A DNA stretch of 64,000 nt from Bretschneidera sinensis (taxonomy: Eukaryota; Streptophyta; Magnoliopsida; Brassicales; Akaniaceae). The stretch covers positions 109,715,088 through 109,779,087 of the forward strand of contig CM043702.1 of NCBI GenBank assembly GCA_023935145.1, read 5' to 3'. The position numbers and the translations under genes were made by a program. The notes under the pieces were generated by a model that had not been told where the DNA came from, made no database searches, and saw only the letters and a program-made list of their open reading frames with translations. Shown one piece after another: positions 45,447 to 55,672 of this stretch (position 1 is the first letter of the stretch; each line of letters starts with the position of its first letter).

Positions 45447-46298
45447 TGATGAGTGAAAAATATTGCATATTTTTGCCACTTAATTTACATTTGTTAGCTT
45501 AGGAATTTGTTACTTTGAGTTGTTTTCATTGTTTTTCAGGTTTACAAGCACCAAGAAAGGAGTTTCATTAAATTACCAGCATTGCCCGTACAGATCAATC
45601 ATCTTTGAAAATTAAACTGTATTGATGCAAGAAGAACCAAGAGATGAGCCATATATGCTTAGAAAGATCCGGAAGTCTATTTTCTAGAGAATTTTACGGC
45701 TCGTAAAAAAGATTTTTCTAGAGAAAGTTATGACAGTTTTAGTAGACAAAGGTCAGGCTGTGCTGGGTATGCGGGATTTCAGCGTGAGCAGAAGTTTTGA
45801 AGGGCAGGTGAAGGCTTAAATCCCACATCCCATATTGGTTGGAAACATATTTCTATATCCCACATCCCACATCGGATTGGAAACACATTGCACTCATGGT
45901 ATTCGCCTATATAAACACCATCTGACTCCATCATTCAGTGTACAATTCCTGGGCCACTTTGGTGTTAACTGGTGGACGTCTGCTAGCATTTTGGTGGATC
46001 CTGAAGGCATTGCTACCTGAGGGGAAGCGCCACCCATCAACGAGTGAAATTTCTCCCATGTAAAGTTATTTATTTCTTTTTATTTAGTTTAATGTTTAGC
46101 ACTTTTATTATGAACTGTAGTTTCATAGTTATGAGTGGCTAGAATCTTCAACTACAGTTGAAGATGAAGCCTCGCCATTGTTTGGCATATTAGTTTCAGT
46201 TTTGTTTATACAATTCTGATATTTTTTTTAGTATAAATGTTCTGTCAATTATTTGAATAGAATCATATGATTGATTGTGTTTAAATTGTTCTGTTGGA
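45447..46298 (+). repeat. Element J, 3' LTR (truncated)
   Basis: It matches 43100-43951 with small differences. It lacks the last 370 bp or so of the LTR. Confidence 0.9.
45864..45914 (+). promoter_or_regulatory. USE-like element and TATA box, 33 bp apart (element J 3' LTR)
   Basis: ATCCCACATCG at 45864-45874, TATATAA at 45908-45914; gap 33 bp. Confidence 0.7.
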
Positions 46299-47743
46299 AA
46301 CTAGTTCTAAGACCTAAAGATCATTCAATAATTGGAACTAAATGGGTATATAGAAATAAAATGGATGAAAATGGAATAATAACTAGAAACAAGGCTAGAC
46401 TAGTTGCTAAGGGATATAATCAAGAAGAAGGAATAGACTTTGATGAAACCTATGCTCCCGTAGCTAGATTAGAAGCTATTTAAATGTTATTAGCCTTTGC
46501 ATGCTTTAATAAATTCAAGCTATTTCAAATGGATGTAAAAAGTGCCTTTTTATATGGCTTTATAGAAGAAGAGGTTTATGTTGAGCAACCTCTTGGATTT
46601 GAAAATCCTAGTCTTCCAAATCATGTCTACAAGCTTTCTAAAGCTCAATATGGGTTGAAGCAAGCTCCAAGGGCATGGTATGAAAGACTAAGCAAATTTT
46701 TGATTGGCAATAATATTGTTAGAGGCAAAATAGACACAACACTCTTCACAAAAACTCACAAAAATGACACTTTGATAGTTCAAATATATGTTGATGATAT
46801 TATATTTGGTGCTACTAATGAATCTATATGTCAAGAGTTTGCAAAGTGCATGCAAGGTGAATTTGAAATGAGCAGGATGGGAGAACTTACCTACTTCCTT
46901 GGACTTCAAATCAAGCAACTAAAAGGAGGCATCTTCATCAATCAATCGAAGTATATTAAGGACCTACTAAAGAGGTTCGGGATGGAAAGCTCAAAGCCGC
47001 TTGGAACTCCTATGAGCACAACAACAAAACTTGATCTTGATGAAGGAGGTAAAACTATAGATACTAAACATTATAGAAGCATGATAGGTGCTTTACTTTA
47101 TTTGACTGCAAGTAGACCTGATATAATGTTCAGTGTATGCATGTGTGCTAGATTTCAGTCTAATCCTAAGGAATCACATGTAGTTGCAGTAAAAAGAATC
47201 CTTAGATATCTACAAGGAACCCAAACCATAGGATTATGGTACTCTAGAGAATCATCTTTTGAGCTTGTAGGAAATTCATATGCTGAATTTGCTGGATGTA
47301 GGTTAGATAGAAAAAGCACAAGTGGTACATGCCAATTCTTAGGAGCTATGTTAACCTCTTGGTTTTCCAAGAAACAAAATTCCGTTGCACTATCAACCGC
47401 CGAGGCGGAATACATTGCAGCCGGAAGTTGTTATGCCCAAGTAATTTGGATGAAACAACAACTAGAAGACTATGGCATAAACCTTCAAAACATCCCTATA
47501 TTTTGTGATAATACTAGTGCTATCAACCTAACCAAGAACCCCATTCAGCACTCTAGAACAAAGCACACAAAAATAATACATCATTTCCTAAGAGACCATG
47601 CTCAAAAAGGTGATATAAGACTAGAATTCATACCTTCAGAAGATCAAATAGCGGATATTCTTACAAAACCTCTAGGTGAAGCTAGTTTTTGTAAAATAAG
47701 AATGTTGATGGGATTGTTGGATTATGATAAACTGCATATCTGA
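46299..47743 (+). pseudogene. Element G, RT and RNase H
   Basis: Resumption of G pol after J, with one in-frame TAA at 46481-46483. RT has [74 protein letters not shown] and the catalytic box YVDD near 46790. RNase H has ASRPDIMFSVCMCARFQSN, CRLDRKSTSGTCQFLG, LSTAEAEYIAAGSCYAQ and LTKNPIQHSRTKHTKI. The usual SDADFAG box reads SYAEFAG, so a catalytic Asp seems lost. The protein ends KIRMLMGLLDYDKLHI at TGA 47741-47743. Confidence 0.9.
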
Positions 47744-48427
47744 TTGCTCTTTCATTCATCATATGCATGTTTGACATTTAGTGAATGAGTATTAATTCTT
47801 GTTTAATTATCTCTCATTCAAGATGTCATAGATAAACAAATTTTGAGCTATAATTCAAGACTGGAATTTTCACAAGGGTCCAGTGGACTGGTAAATCTAT
47901 CCTAGTCGACTGGTAAGTCACTGCTCTTTCATCTAGTCGACTAGTAAATATGATCCAGTCGACTGGGAAGTCTCTGTCTCTTCTCCAGACGACTGGTAAA
48001 TCCTGTCCAGTAGTCTGGTATCTCAAGACCCTGTTTGGAGCCAATTTTTTGAAAATCAATTGTCATCCAGTCGACTGGTAAAATTAATCCAGACGACTGG
48101 TATCTTACTGCCAGTTCATCCAGTCGACTGGTACATGAACCCAGTCGACTGGTATGAAAATTGTTCATATTTTCAAAGGGACCCAGTCGACTAGTAACTC
48201 GACCCAGTCGACTGGTATCACGACTCTATATAAGGACTGTTCGTTTTTTCTTCATTTTCACACCATTTTCGAAATACCCAGCTTTCTCTCTCTAGAAATT
48301 TTCACCATTTTGATCCTAAAACCATCCAAATATCATCTAAACACACCGATCTACTCATCCATAACGAGATTTTTAACTTTCTACGGTTAAAATCTCTTTT
48401 TCCCAAAAACCTTATTTTTTTTCAAAA
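47744..48427 (+). promoter_or_regulatory. Element G, palindromic array and TATA box between pol and ORF3 (candidate internal promoter)
   Basis: Twelve copies of CCAGTCGACTGG or close variants, with centres at 47885, 47907, 47938, 47960, 47990, 48012, 48072, 48094, 48125, 48146, 48188 and 48209. Steps are 22, 31, 22, 30, 22, 60, 22, 31, 21, 42 and 21 bp. TATATAAG lies at 48227-48234, 18 bp after the last centre and about 200 bp before the extra ORF. The same palindromes with the same steps occur in the LTR upstream of its TATA box. A separate promoter for the extra ORF is inferred. Confidence 0.6.
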
Positions 48428-49690
48428 ATAACCGATATAATCCGTGTTAAATTCACTACAAGTGGACCAAATGCACCTAAAAAACCAAGGTCTACAAAAC
48501 CTTCGGCATCGGACTCACGGGGGAAAGGTGTAGCGGGCTCTTCAAGCAAAAAACCCAAAACAGAGCTCGAAAAGACTCTGTTTTCCAGTCCGGCTGTGCA
48601 TGCAAGGTATAATTCTATCATCCGTAATAAGAAGATCATGACGGGGAGTGTTGTCGATTTTGACTCTATTCGTCATAAGAACTTTGATATTCTGCCAGCC
48701 TGTGAGGCGATACACTTGACCCCACTGGTCAAGGTGCATGAAAAATATTACCCGAGACTGATTCACCAGTTCTATGCGAACTTGGTCAAACCCAGTCCTC
48801 TGGCTCTGAGATTCAGAACTAGAGTCAGTGGTGTGGAGTTTGAGGTCAACACTGACCTCCTCATGAGCCTACTGAGGATCCCTATTGAGGGGATCCAATG
48901 GAGTCTGGATGGATAGCCAGACAACTTCATTGTCGAGGCGACCTGTCAGATAGTCAGGGGAGACCCTAACTATATGTACAGACCCACTACATTTCATATA
49001 TGTAGTGATATGCCCCTAGACTCGAAGATGTTTCAGCTGACAGTGAGTTGGACCATCCACCTGAGACTCGAGAGTCGAGGGTATCTATCCAAAATAGATA
49101 CGGTATTGATTTGGTGCCTTAAATCTGGGCACCGCTTCAATATTTATCCTCTGCTACTCGCCAACATGATTAATGGCGAAGCGAGCGACTTAGGGTGACT
49201 TCCTTACGGGATGCTCATTACGTTTATACTCCAGTACTTCCAGGTGCCTCTGCCAGCCTCCAAGGCTCAGGATATTGGACCGACGGACGTCATCAATGTC
49301 TCATCACTGAAGAAGATGGGATGCGCGGTTCGTGACGGCTTCCTCTATCCAAAGGCCGGGAAGCGCTTACAGATACGAGGAGATGAGAGCGATGACGATG
49401 AAGAGGAGGAGGCTGCTGCTTATGCTGAGATGGACACTGACACCCGAGCACCTTCAATTGGTGACTCGAGTACTGGACAGACTAGATACGGTGATATACT
49501 TCAGGCTATCTTGAGCCTTCAGATGACAATGCAGACCAGATTCCAGTCCATGCAGTCGGAGTACCAGAGATTGAGCTCCTCCATCGACCAGCTACGGGAC
49601 GACTTCGAGTTACATCAAGAGCACACCGAGGGTTCTCTAGCAGAGATTAGGGATCTTCTTTGTGATGACTCGGATTCTCCCGCTCCTTGA
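48428..49690 (+). pseudogene. Element G, env-position ORF (ORF3)
   Basis: One frame of 421 codons to TGA at 49688-49690, with stops at 48914-48916 and 49196-49198. The apparent start codon at 48428 reads ATA. The N-terminus is Lys/Ser/Pro-rich (KKPRSTKPSASDSRGK). The central domain has YNSIIRNKKIMTGSVVDFDS, LIHQFYANL, RVSGVEFEVN and LLMSLLRIP. A later helical part holds LKSGHRFNIYPLLLANMING. An acidic run (DESDDDEEEE) and a probable coiled coil (LQAILSLQMTMQTRFQSMQS) follow. No signal peptide, transmembrane segment or cleavage site is evident. The layout parallels ORF3 of elements A and F: FYxNL, VxG about 16 residues later, GHxxxI near the middle and QAIL coiled coil at the end. Confidence 0.72.
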
Positions 49691-50277
49691 GTCTACGTGT
49701 CTATCATGTACTTAGAATGTTCCAGCACTTACCTAATAGCACGAACACATTCTGTATTTGTCTTATTTTTGGCTCTATAAGGCCCAGACATGTATTGAAT
49801 TTATGTATATGACATTATGTTATCATCATTCATATTTCATATATCTGTTTACATTATTTGTGATTTGCTTGCTTAGTTTCTAACTGCTTTTATTCACAAA
49901 AATGCTATAAAACTGATCATGCTTGTATGAAAACTTTCGGTTCTTCTCGGGAAGGCTTCCGAAATCCGAATGAAGTCAAATTTTCAATTACAGGTTTGTT
50001 TAATCATACTCTAGTTGACTATAGTGGTTAAGTAGGTTATTTTTTGATTATTAGCCTTTTTGGTTGCTGTTGTCAAAACGGGAGAGAAAATTAAGAAAAA
50101 CGAGAAAAAGCTAAGTAAAAGAAACCAATGCATAGATTTAGGGGGAGCACTGCTCCAAAACTTATTCTTTGATTGGTTGAGCTGATTGTGATTGGTTGAA
50201 ATATATATATGAATTACGTTTGTTTGTTTACAGGCTGGTTTTTATCTGTTTTCACATCATTAGTTTTGTCATCATCA
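49691..50277 (+). other. Element G, 3' untranslated region with an extra purine tract and hairpin
   Basis: Non-coding. ATAGATTTAGGGGGAGCACT at 50133-50150 looks like a second polypurine tract and overlaps GGAGCACTGCTCC (50144-50156), a perfect inverted repeat around one base. Sireviruses are known for multiple polypurine tracts. Confidence 0.6.
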
Positions 50278-50290
50278 AAAAGGGGGAGAT
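50278..50290 (+). other. Element G polypurine tract
   Basis: AAAAGGGGGAGAT immediately before the 3' LTR. Confidence 0.9.
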
Positions 50291-50587
50291 TGTTGACCCT
50301 CACCCGTATTTTAATGATGAAAAAACATAGCTGTTACTATACTAACTAAGTGTAGTAAACAACAAAAGCATTCAACCAAGGATCAAAGTTCAAGAACTCA
50401 AACTGAATCAACGTATCAAGTGAAGACTGAAGAACTAGTATAGGTTTAAGGTATTAGAACCAATGTAAGTCTCACTTATACATTGTAATAGCTTGTTCAA
50501 TGGCTCGAACAAAAAAGGTTTTCTAAACCAATCATTTTAAAACAAATATTTTAAAATTAAAACAGAAAAACTGGGTTGGAAGACAAC

Positions 50588-50799
50588 CCAGTCGACTGGG
50601 TACATATACCAGTCGACTGGTGTTTGAGACAGTATGTCTCCAGTCGACTGGGTCATTTATACCAGTCGACTGGTAAAATGGACAGTAAGTCCCTAGTCGA
50701 CTGGATCAAAAATACCAGTCGATTGGATACCCAGAAGGTCTGAAAACGTGATTTTTCTAAGTGAACCCAGTCGACTGGTATCTCGACCCAGTCAACTGG
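50588..50799 (+). repeat. Helically phased CCAGTCGACTGG array, element G 3' LTR
   Basis: Eight palindromes with centres at 50593, 50614, 50645, 50667, 50698, 50720, 50772 and 50793. Steps are 21, 31, 22, 31, 22, 52 and 21 bp, close to 2, 3, 2, 3, 2, 5 and 2 helical turns. Variants differ mostly by single transitions. Confidence 0.88.
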
Positions 50800-51114
50800 T
50801 AATTCAAAAATATGACCGTTGGACTCCAAATCTGGATGTTTTAAAGCAAATCTTTTTCAAATTAAAGTCCTAACGGCTATATTATTTGATTGCTATATAA
50901 ACCCATTCTATTGAGCATTCAATAGAGAGCTGCACACATTCAAAAAGAGTTGATCTCACACAATCAAGCAATAACACTCTTGAAACACAAAAAGTTTTGA
51001 AATATTCTTATTGAGCCATTCTTCAAGCTTTACTTTGAAAGAGAGACATTATTCAGTTGTATAAGCTTTCATTTGCTATCTCTCTACCATTTACTTTACA
51101 GCATTTATTGTAAA

Positions 51115-51179
51115 GGGATTACTTCCGAGAGGAAGGGGATTACTTCTGAGAGGAAGGGGATAGCTTCCGAGAGGAAGGG
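51115..51179 (+). repeat. 21-bp tandem repeat, three units, element G 3' LTR
   Basis: The same unit as at 39206, here three copies. Confidence 0.9.
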
Positions 51180-51464
51180 ATTGTAAGGTTTGTATAACAC
51201 CGGTGAAGTTGTATGACTAAATTTCTTAGTGGATTACTTCAAGGAGGTTCCTTAAAGAGAGTGGACGTAGGGTCAGAACAAATCTGATATTGCCGAGCCA
51301 CTATAATCTGAGTTTGCATTCTCTACTCCTTAAACTCTTTATTTACAGCACATTACTTGTTTAATTGCTTGTTGCTTATATGTTTTTATAAACTTGTGTT
51401 TATTCCGCGAAAGTTTTTAAAAACCCAATTCACCCCCCCTCTTGGGTTGAAACCTTAATCTACA

Positions 51465-52114
51465 GTCAGTCAGGACTTTTGTCGAATAGGTGGTGGGCAA
51501 CTTTGAACCCAAGTGGTGGAAAAACTGTCAAAATGTTTACAACCTCCTGCAGTTTCAATAAACACAACCACAAAGCACAAGAACAAGCAGTGTATATAAA
51601 GTTAATTCTAAAAAACAACAACTAATTAAAGAAAACAACAAAAAACATAAGGAGAGGTGGAGTGACTGTGTGTGGGAGTGATGGGAAAAATGGGAGTAAG
51701 GGAATACCTGTTGGCGGTGAGTGGGTGTGAACGGCAGCTTGTGGTGGCTGGCGCTGGCCATGTGTGGTGGTTGGCAGTGCTGTAAGTGCAGTGTCATGTG
51801 CGAGTACAGTGCAAAGGGTGAGTGCGAGTGAAATGTAAAGGTAAAAGTGACCTAAAATAGGCACGTGACTCTTTGTCCTGAGTGCACTCAATCGCGCTAT
51901 GAAGTGCGCTCGATCGCAAGGATAAAATGCCACACCTATGTACTGAACCACTAAATTAACTAAAGAAAGGACAAAAAAGTTAAAATATAAACAAAAATAA
52001 AGAAAAATGTACCGTACTCAGTGACCTCAGTACCACTGACCTCAATAGAGATGCTTAAGCTACACATTTATCAAAACCTAGACTGCTCAAACGCTCTCTA
52101 TAGTAGCTTCAGTG
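51465..52114 (-). other. Element F, pol-ORF3 spacer, pol-proximal part
   Basis: Non-coding continuation of F after G. It includes a palindrome cluster at 51884-51918 (plus strand TGCACTCAATCGCGC, TGCGCTCGATCGCA). It ends at the pol stop codon (52115-52117, TAG on the minus strand). Confidence 0.65.
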
Positions 52115-54280
52115 CTACTCTTTTGGAAGGGAGCACTTAAAGTCCACCACATGTGGCTTAAGTTCCCTTGGTGCTACTGCATACTGGATAGAATGGAGTG
52201 CCAAATCTTCATTTCTTGGTAGCAAGATGATTTCAAAATATGGCTTCACTCTGTGTCCATTCACTATGAATGTTTAATTGCTGTCGGAACCATGAACGTC
52301 CAAAGCACCATGAGGAAAGACCTTGGTGACCACATAAGGACCAAACTTACCTGGGAACAATCTTAATTGGGAATTGTAGATCAACACCTTCTGTCCCACA
52401 TGAAACTCCTTCCTAAGTAGCTGTTTATCGTGATAGGCTTTGGTTCTTTCCTAGTAGAGCTTGGCGTTCTCATATGCATCATGCCTCAATTCTTCCAGCT
52501 CATTTAAGTGTAGCTTCCTCTTATCACCTGCTTGTTTCATGTCAAAGTTGAACTTTTTGATGGCCCAATGCACTCGATGCTCTAACTCCACCGATAGATG
52601 ACACGATTTTCCAAAGACTAATCGATATGGAGACATGCCAATTGGAGTCTTGTAAGCTGTCCTATATGCCCATAGTGCATCATTCAGGTGCAAAGACCAA
52701 TCCTTCCTACTAGGATTCACGGTTGTCTCCAGGATGCCTTTGATCTCTTAGTTACTTATCTCCACTTGGCCATTGGTTTAAGGATGATACGAAGTGCCAA
52801 CTTTATGGGTGATCCCATATTTCTTGATTAGGGTAGCAAAAGATTGGTTATGGAAGTGGCTTCCTCCATCACCGATTATTGCTCTTAGAGTCCCAAACCT
52901 AGTAAAGATGTTATCCTGCAATAACTTTACAACCACTTTGTGATCATTAGTCTTTGAAGGGACAGCCTCGACCCATTTGGACACATAATCCACACCCACA
53001 AGAATATAGAAATTACCATATGAGTTAGGAAATGGACCCATGAAATCAATACCCCATACATCAAAAAGCTCTACCACATGAATATTTTGCAATGGCATCT
53101 GATTTTGGGATGAGATGTTACTTGTTCTCTGGCATTTATCACATGAAATGTAAAACGAAAAGGTATCTTTAAACAAATTAGGCCAATAAAAACCTGATTA
53201 TAATACCTTAAGAGCTGTTCTCTTGGCCCCAAAGTGTCCTCCACAAGCAAACTGATGGCAATGACGCAATAAGTTCAAATGCTCCTCATGTAAGACACAC
53301 CTTCTGATGACTTGATCAGGGCATAATTTGAACAGATAGGGGTCATCCCAATGGTAATGTCGAGATATAGATGTCAACCGATTCCTTTCTTGACTAGACA
53401 TACCTGGAGGAAAAACCTTGGCAGTTATATAACTCACAATATCGGCATACCATGGAAGTGTAACTCATCTTTGTCATCCTCATGAGGTAGCCTGGATAAG
53501 TGATCTGCAACTACATTCTCACTGCCCTTCTTGTCTCTAATCTCCAAGTCAAACTCTTGCAGTAAGAGTACCCATTTGATCAACCTAGGCTTTGCATCTT
53601 TCTTAGCAAACAAATATCTCAAAGCAGCATGGTCAGTAAACATAATAACCTTAGAGCTAATCAGGTATGATCTAAACTTCTCCAAAGCAAAAATGACAAC
53701 TAACAATTCTTTCTCAGTAGTAGAATAATTTAGCTGCGCATCATTTAAAGTTCTAGAAGCATGATAGATAGCATGAGGTACCTTATTGATTCTCTGGCCC
53801 AAGATAGCTCCCAAGGCGAAGTCACTGGCATCACACATAAGCTCAAATGGAAGACTCCAATTAAGTGCCATCATTATTACTGCGGAGGTGTGAAATTTCT
53901 TCAATGTGTTGAAAGCTTCCATACATTCATCAGTCCATTCAAACTTGGTATCTTTGGCTAACAGTGCATAGAGTGGTCTAGAAGTCTTAGAAAAGTCCTT
54001 GATAAATCTTCTGTAAAATCCAGCATGTCCAAGGAGACTTCTGACACCTTTGGCTATTAGAGGAGGGGGTCGTTTTGAGATAATATCGATCTTGGCCTTG
54101 TCCACCTCAATACCCTTGTTGGAAATGGAATGACCCAACACAATACCTTGTTGAACCATAAAGTGACATTTTTCCAGTTTAACACTGAGTTACATTCTTC
54201 ACATCTCTTGAGGACACTCTTCAGATGATTGAGGCATTCATCAAAATTAGAACCAAAAACACTAAAATCATCCATAAATA
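52115..54280 (-). pseudogene. Element F, RT C-terminus, RNase H and integrase
   Basis: Minus strand. It starts inside the RT catalytic box (MDDFSVFG at 54275), with frameshifts near 54170 (short A-run) and 53465. RNase [45 protein letters not shown]. Integrase: HHCC finger (RHCHQFACGGHFG ... CDKCQ), [28 protein letters not shown] and GQVEISN, so the three acidic residues are kept, unlike element C. The C-terminus has LALHSIQYAVAPRELK and ends VVDFKCSLPKE. Stops near 53214, 52777 and 52448. Confidence 0.87.
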
Positions 54281-55548
54281 ATGAGAGTCATAAAATGCCT
54301 CTCAATAGTGGTTAATTGTTAGCATTTTAGGATTGATCTCGGTCTTTATTGTGGTTTTATGTGTTAATAACTCTAAAGTAATATTAATGGACCACTGACT
54401 TATTTCAGTGTAATTTTCAGGTACTTTGAGTTTAAAAGAGAACAAGAAGCGATCGTTGCTTAAAAGACCAAGATGCCATGCTTCTGGAAGGACAATATGG
54501 ACTACTGCTTGTATTGCAATCGAGCGCACAAGCAGTGCAATCGAGCGCACATCCCACATCGAGCAAGGTACTCTGCAGTGTATATGCGATCGAGTGCACA
54601 AGCTGCGATCGATCGCACTCAGGTGCGATCGAGCACACCCAGACAGTATCCCACATCGGCTAGATAACACATAGCATTCCGGGAGTTTGCCTATATAAAG
54701 ACCTACTCTGCTCAGCTGAAATCATCAATAAATCGGGGATGAATCCAGAGGGCCTTTAGGAGCAATCCGAAGTGCTTTTAGGAGGAACCCGAAGTATAAA
54801 TTTGGAGGGCAAGCTAAGGATGATCGTTGAGAGGCCGGAGGCAACTCAAGGAAGCATGAGCCCCATGGCTGGCTAGTCTCCAAGCAAGGCGAATGGATGA
54901 ATCCCTAGGTGTAGTTGTTCTTATTTTTCTTTATTTGATTCGGTTGTAGTTGGATATTATTTTCGTTAAACATTGTTATGTTTTATTCTTTAATTTAATT
55001 AGTAGATTTATTATTACTCCAGTGATTGCATGCTTCTTTTCCATATAAGTTCAGTCAGGCTTTTCTTATGTGTACCTGTTTGGGTGTGATTGAGTCCGGT
55101 AGATTTCTTTTATAGATTTGTCCATTGCTACGGTATCATCGTTTAGATATATCGTCATCTCTTGATAATTTATAAGTTAGGTCATATGTGCTTGAAAGTA
55201 AAGAATAATTCATAGCAATTACATTAGGGTTTATAAATGTGCTTTAATTGAATATTTGCCGATTGCTTGTTTGGGATGTGAAACTTGCAATCAAGATAAA
55301 AATAATTGAATCAAGTTAGGGTTAGGACAACGAACCTAGGGAGGATTTTCGGAACCTTGTCGTTTCTTTATTTTATTTCAAACTTATTTACACAATTACC
55401 CTTTTTCTCAAAACAACTCAGATTCTTTTTAATCTTTTATCGTTTGTGTTGAGGTTTACACCTTCTGTTGTACTTAACTTGTTTCTCTGTGGAATCGACA
55501 CCCCAAAACTATACTACAACTACCGCGTTATGTTTTGGGCGTAATCCA
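54281..55548 (+). repeat. Element H, 5' LTR
   Basis: Homologous to the C LTR. It starts ATGAGAGTCATAAAATGCC, lacking the terminal TG, and ends GGGCGTAATCCA. The palindrome cluster has centres at 54521, 54542, 54591, 54610 and 54630 (steps 21, 49, 19, 20). Confidence 0.88.
54648..54698 (+). promoter_or_regulatory. USE-like element and TATA box, 33 bp apart (element H 5' LTR)
   Basis: ATCCCACATCG at 54648-54658, TATATAA at 54692-54698; gap 33 bp. Confidence 0.7.
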
Positions 55549-55552
55549 ATTT

Positions 55553-55570
55553 TGGCATCGTTGCCGGGGA
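55553..55570 (+). other. Element H primer-binding site (tRNA-Asp type)
   Basis: TGGCATCGTTGCCGGGGA, two mismatches from the tRNA-Asp complement. Confidence 0.88.
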
Positions 55571-55672
55571 AATGTGCTTAAGTACAAGGAAGCTTGTCAA
55601 CTTTGAGTGTGACGGTAAAAAAAAAAAAAAAATGTTTTATTTGTTTTATTTCCTCTCTAATTCATTTGGTTC

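Larger units (their letters stand above)
43100..46298 (+). mobile_element. Element J: non-autonomous Athila-related element nested in G (3' LTR truncated)
   Basis: 5' LTR 43100-44324, tRNA-Asp primer site, a gag C-terminal fragment, a polypurine tract (TAAGTTTGGGGGTATT) and 3' LTR 45447-46298. The 3' LTR stops where the 5' LTR continues (43951), and G resumes at once, so a deletion removed the LTR end, the target duplication and adjoining G codons. Only about 1.1 kb lies between the LTRs. Confidence 0.88.
38446..51464 (+). mobile_element. Element G: Sirevirus-type Ty1/copia element with an env-position ORF, containing element J
   Basis: LTRs 38446-39597 and 50291-51464, tRNA-iMet primer site, gag, protease, integrase, RT, RNase H, a palindromic array with TATA box, an extra ORF after pol and a strong polypurine tract. 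Target duplication GTTAG/GTCAG (one transition). Gag and RT sequences (RPPLFNGSNYNYWKNRMKIF; GGIFINQSKYIKDLLKRFGM) and the extra ORF are those of the SIRE/Sirevirus group. Confidence 0.92.
50291..51464 (+). repeat. Element G, 3' LTR (1174 bp)
   Basis: TGTTGACCCTCACCCG ... TCTACA, followed by GTCAG at 51465-51469. TATATAAA at 50894-50901. It has more palindromes and fewer 21-bp tandem units than the 5' LTR. Confidence 0.92.

Noticed and set aside
48428..49690. Retroviral envelope protein in G
   Set aside because: No signal peptide, no transmembrane helix and no cleavage motif; charged ends and a coiled coil point to a soluble protein.
38446..51464. G as a single 13-kb giant copia element
   Set aside because: 3.2 kb of its length is element J, shown by J's paired LTRs and primer site.
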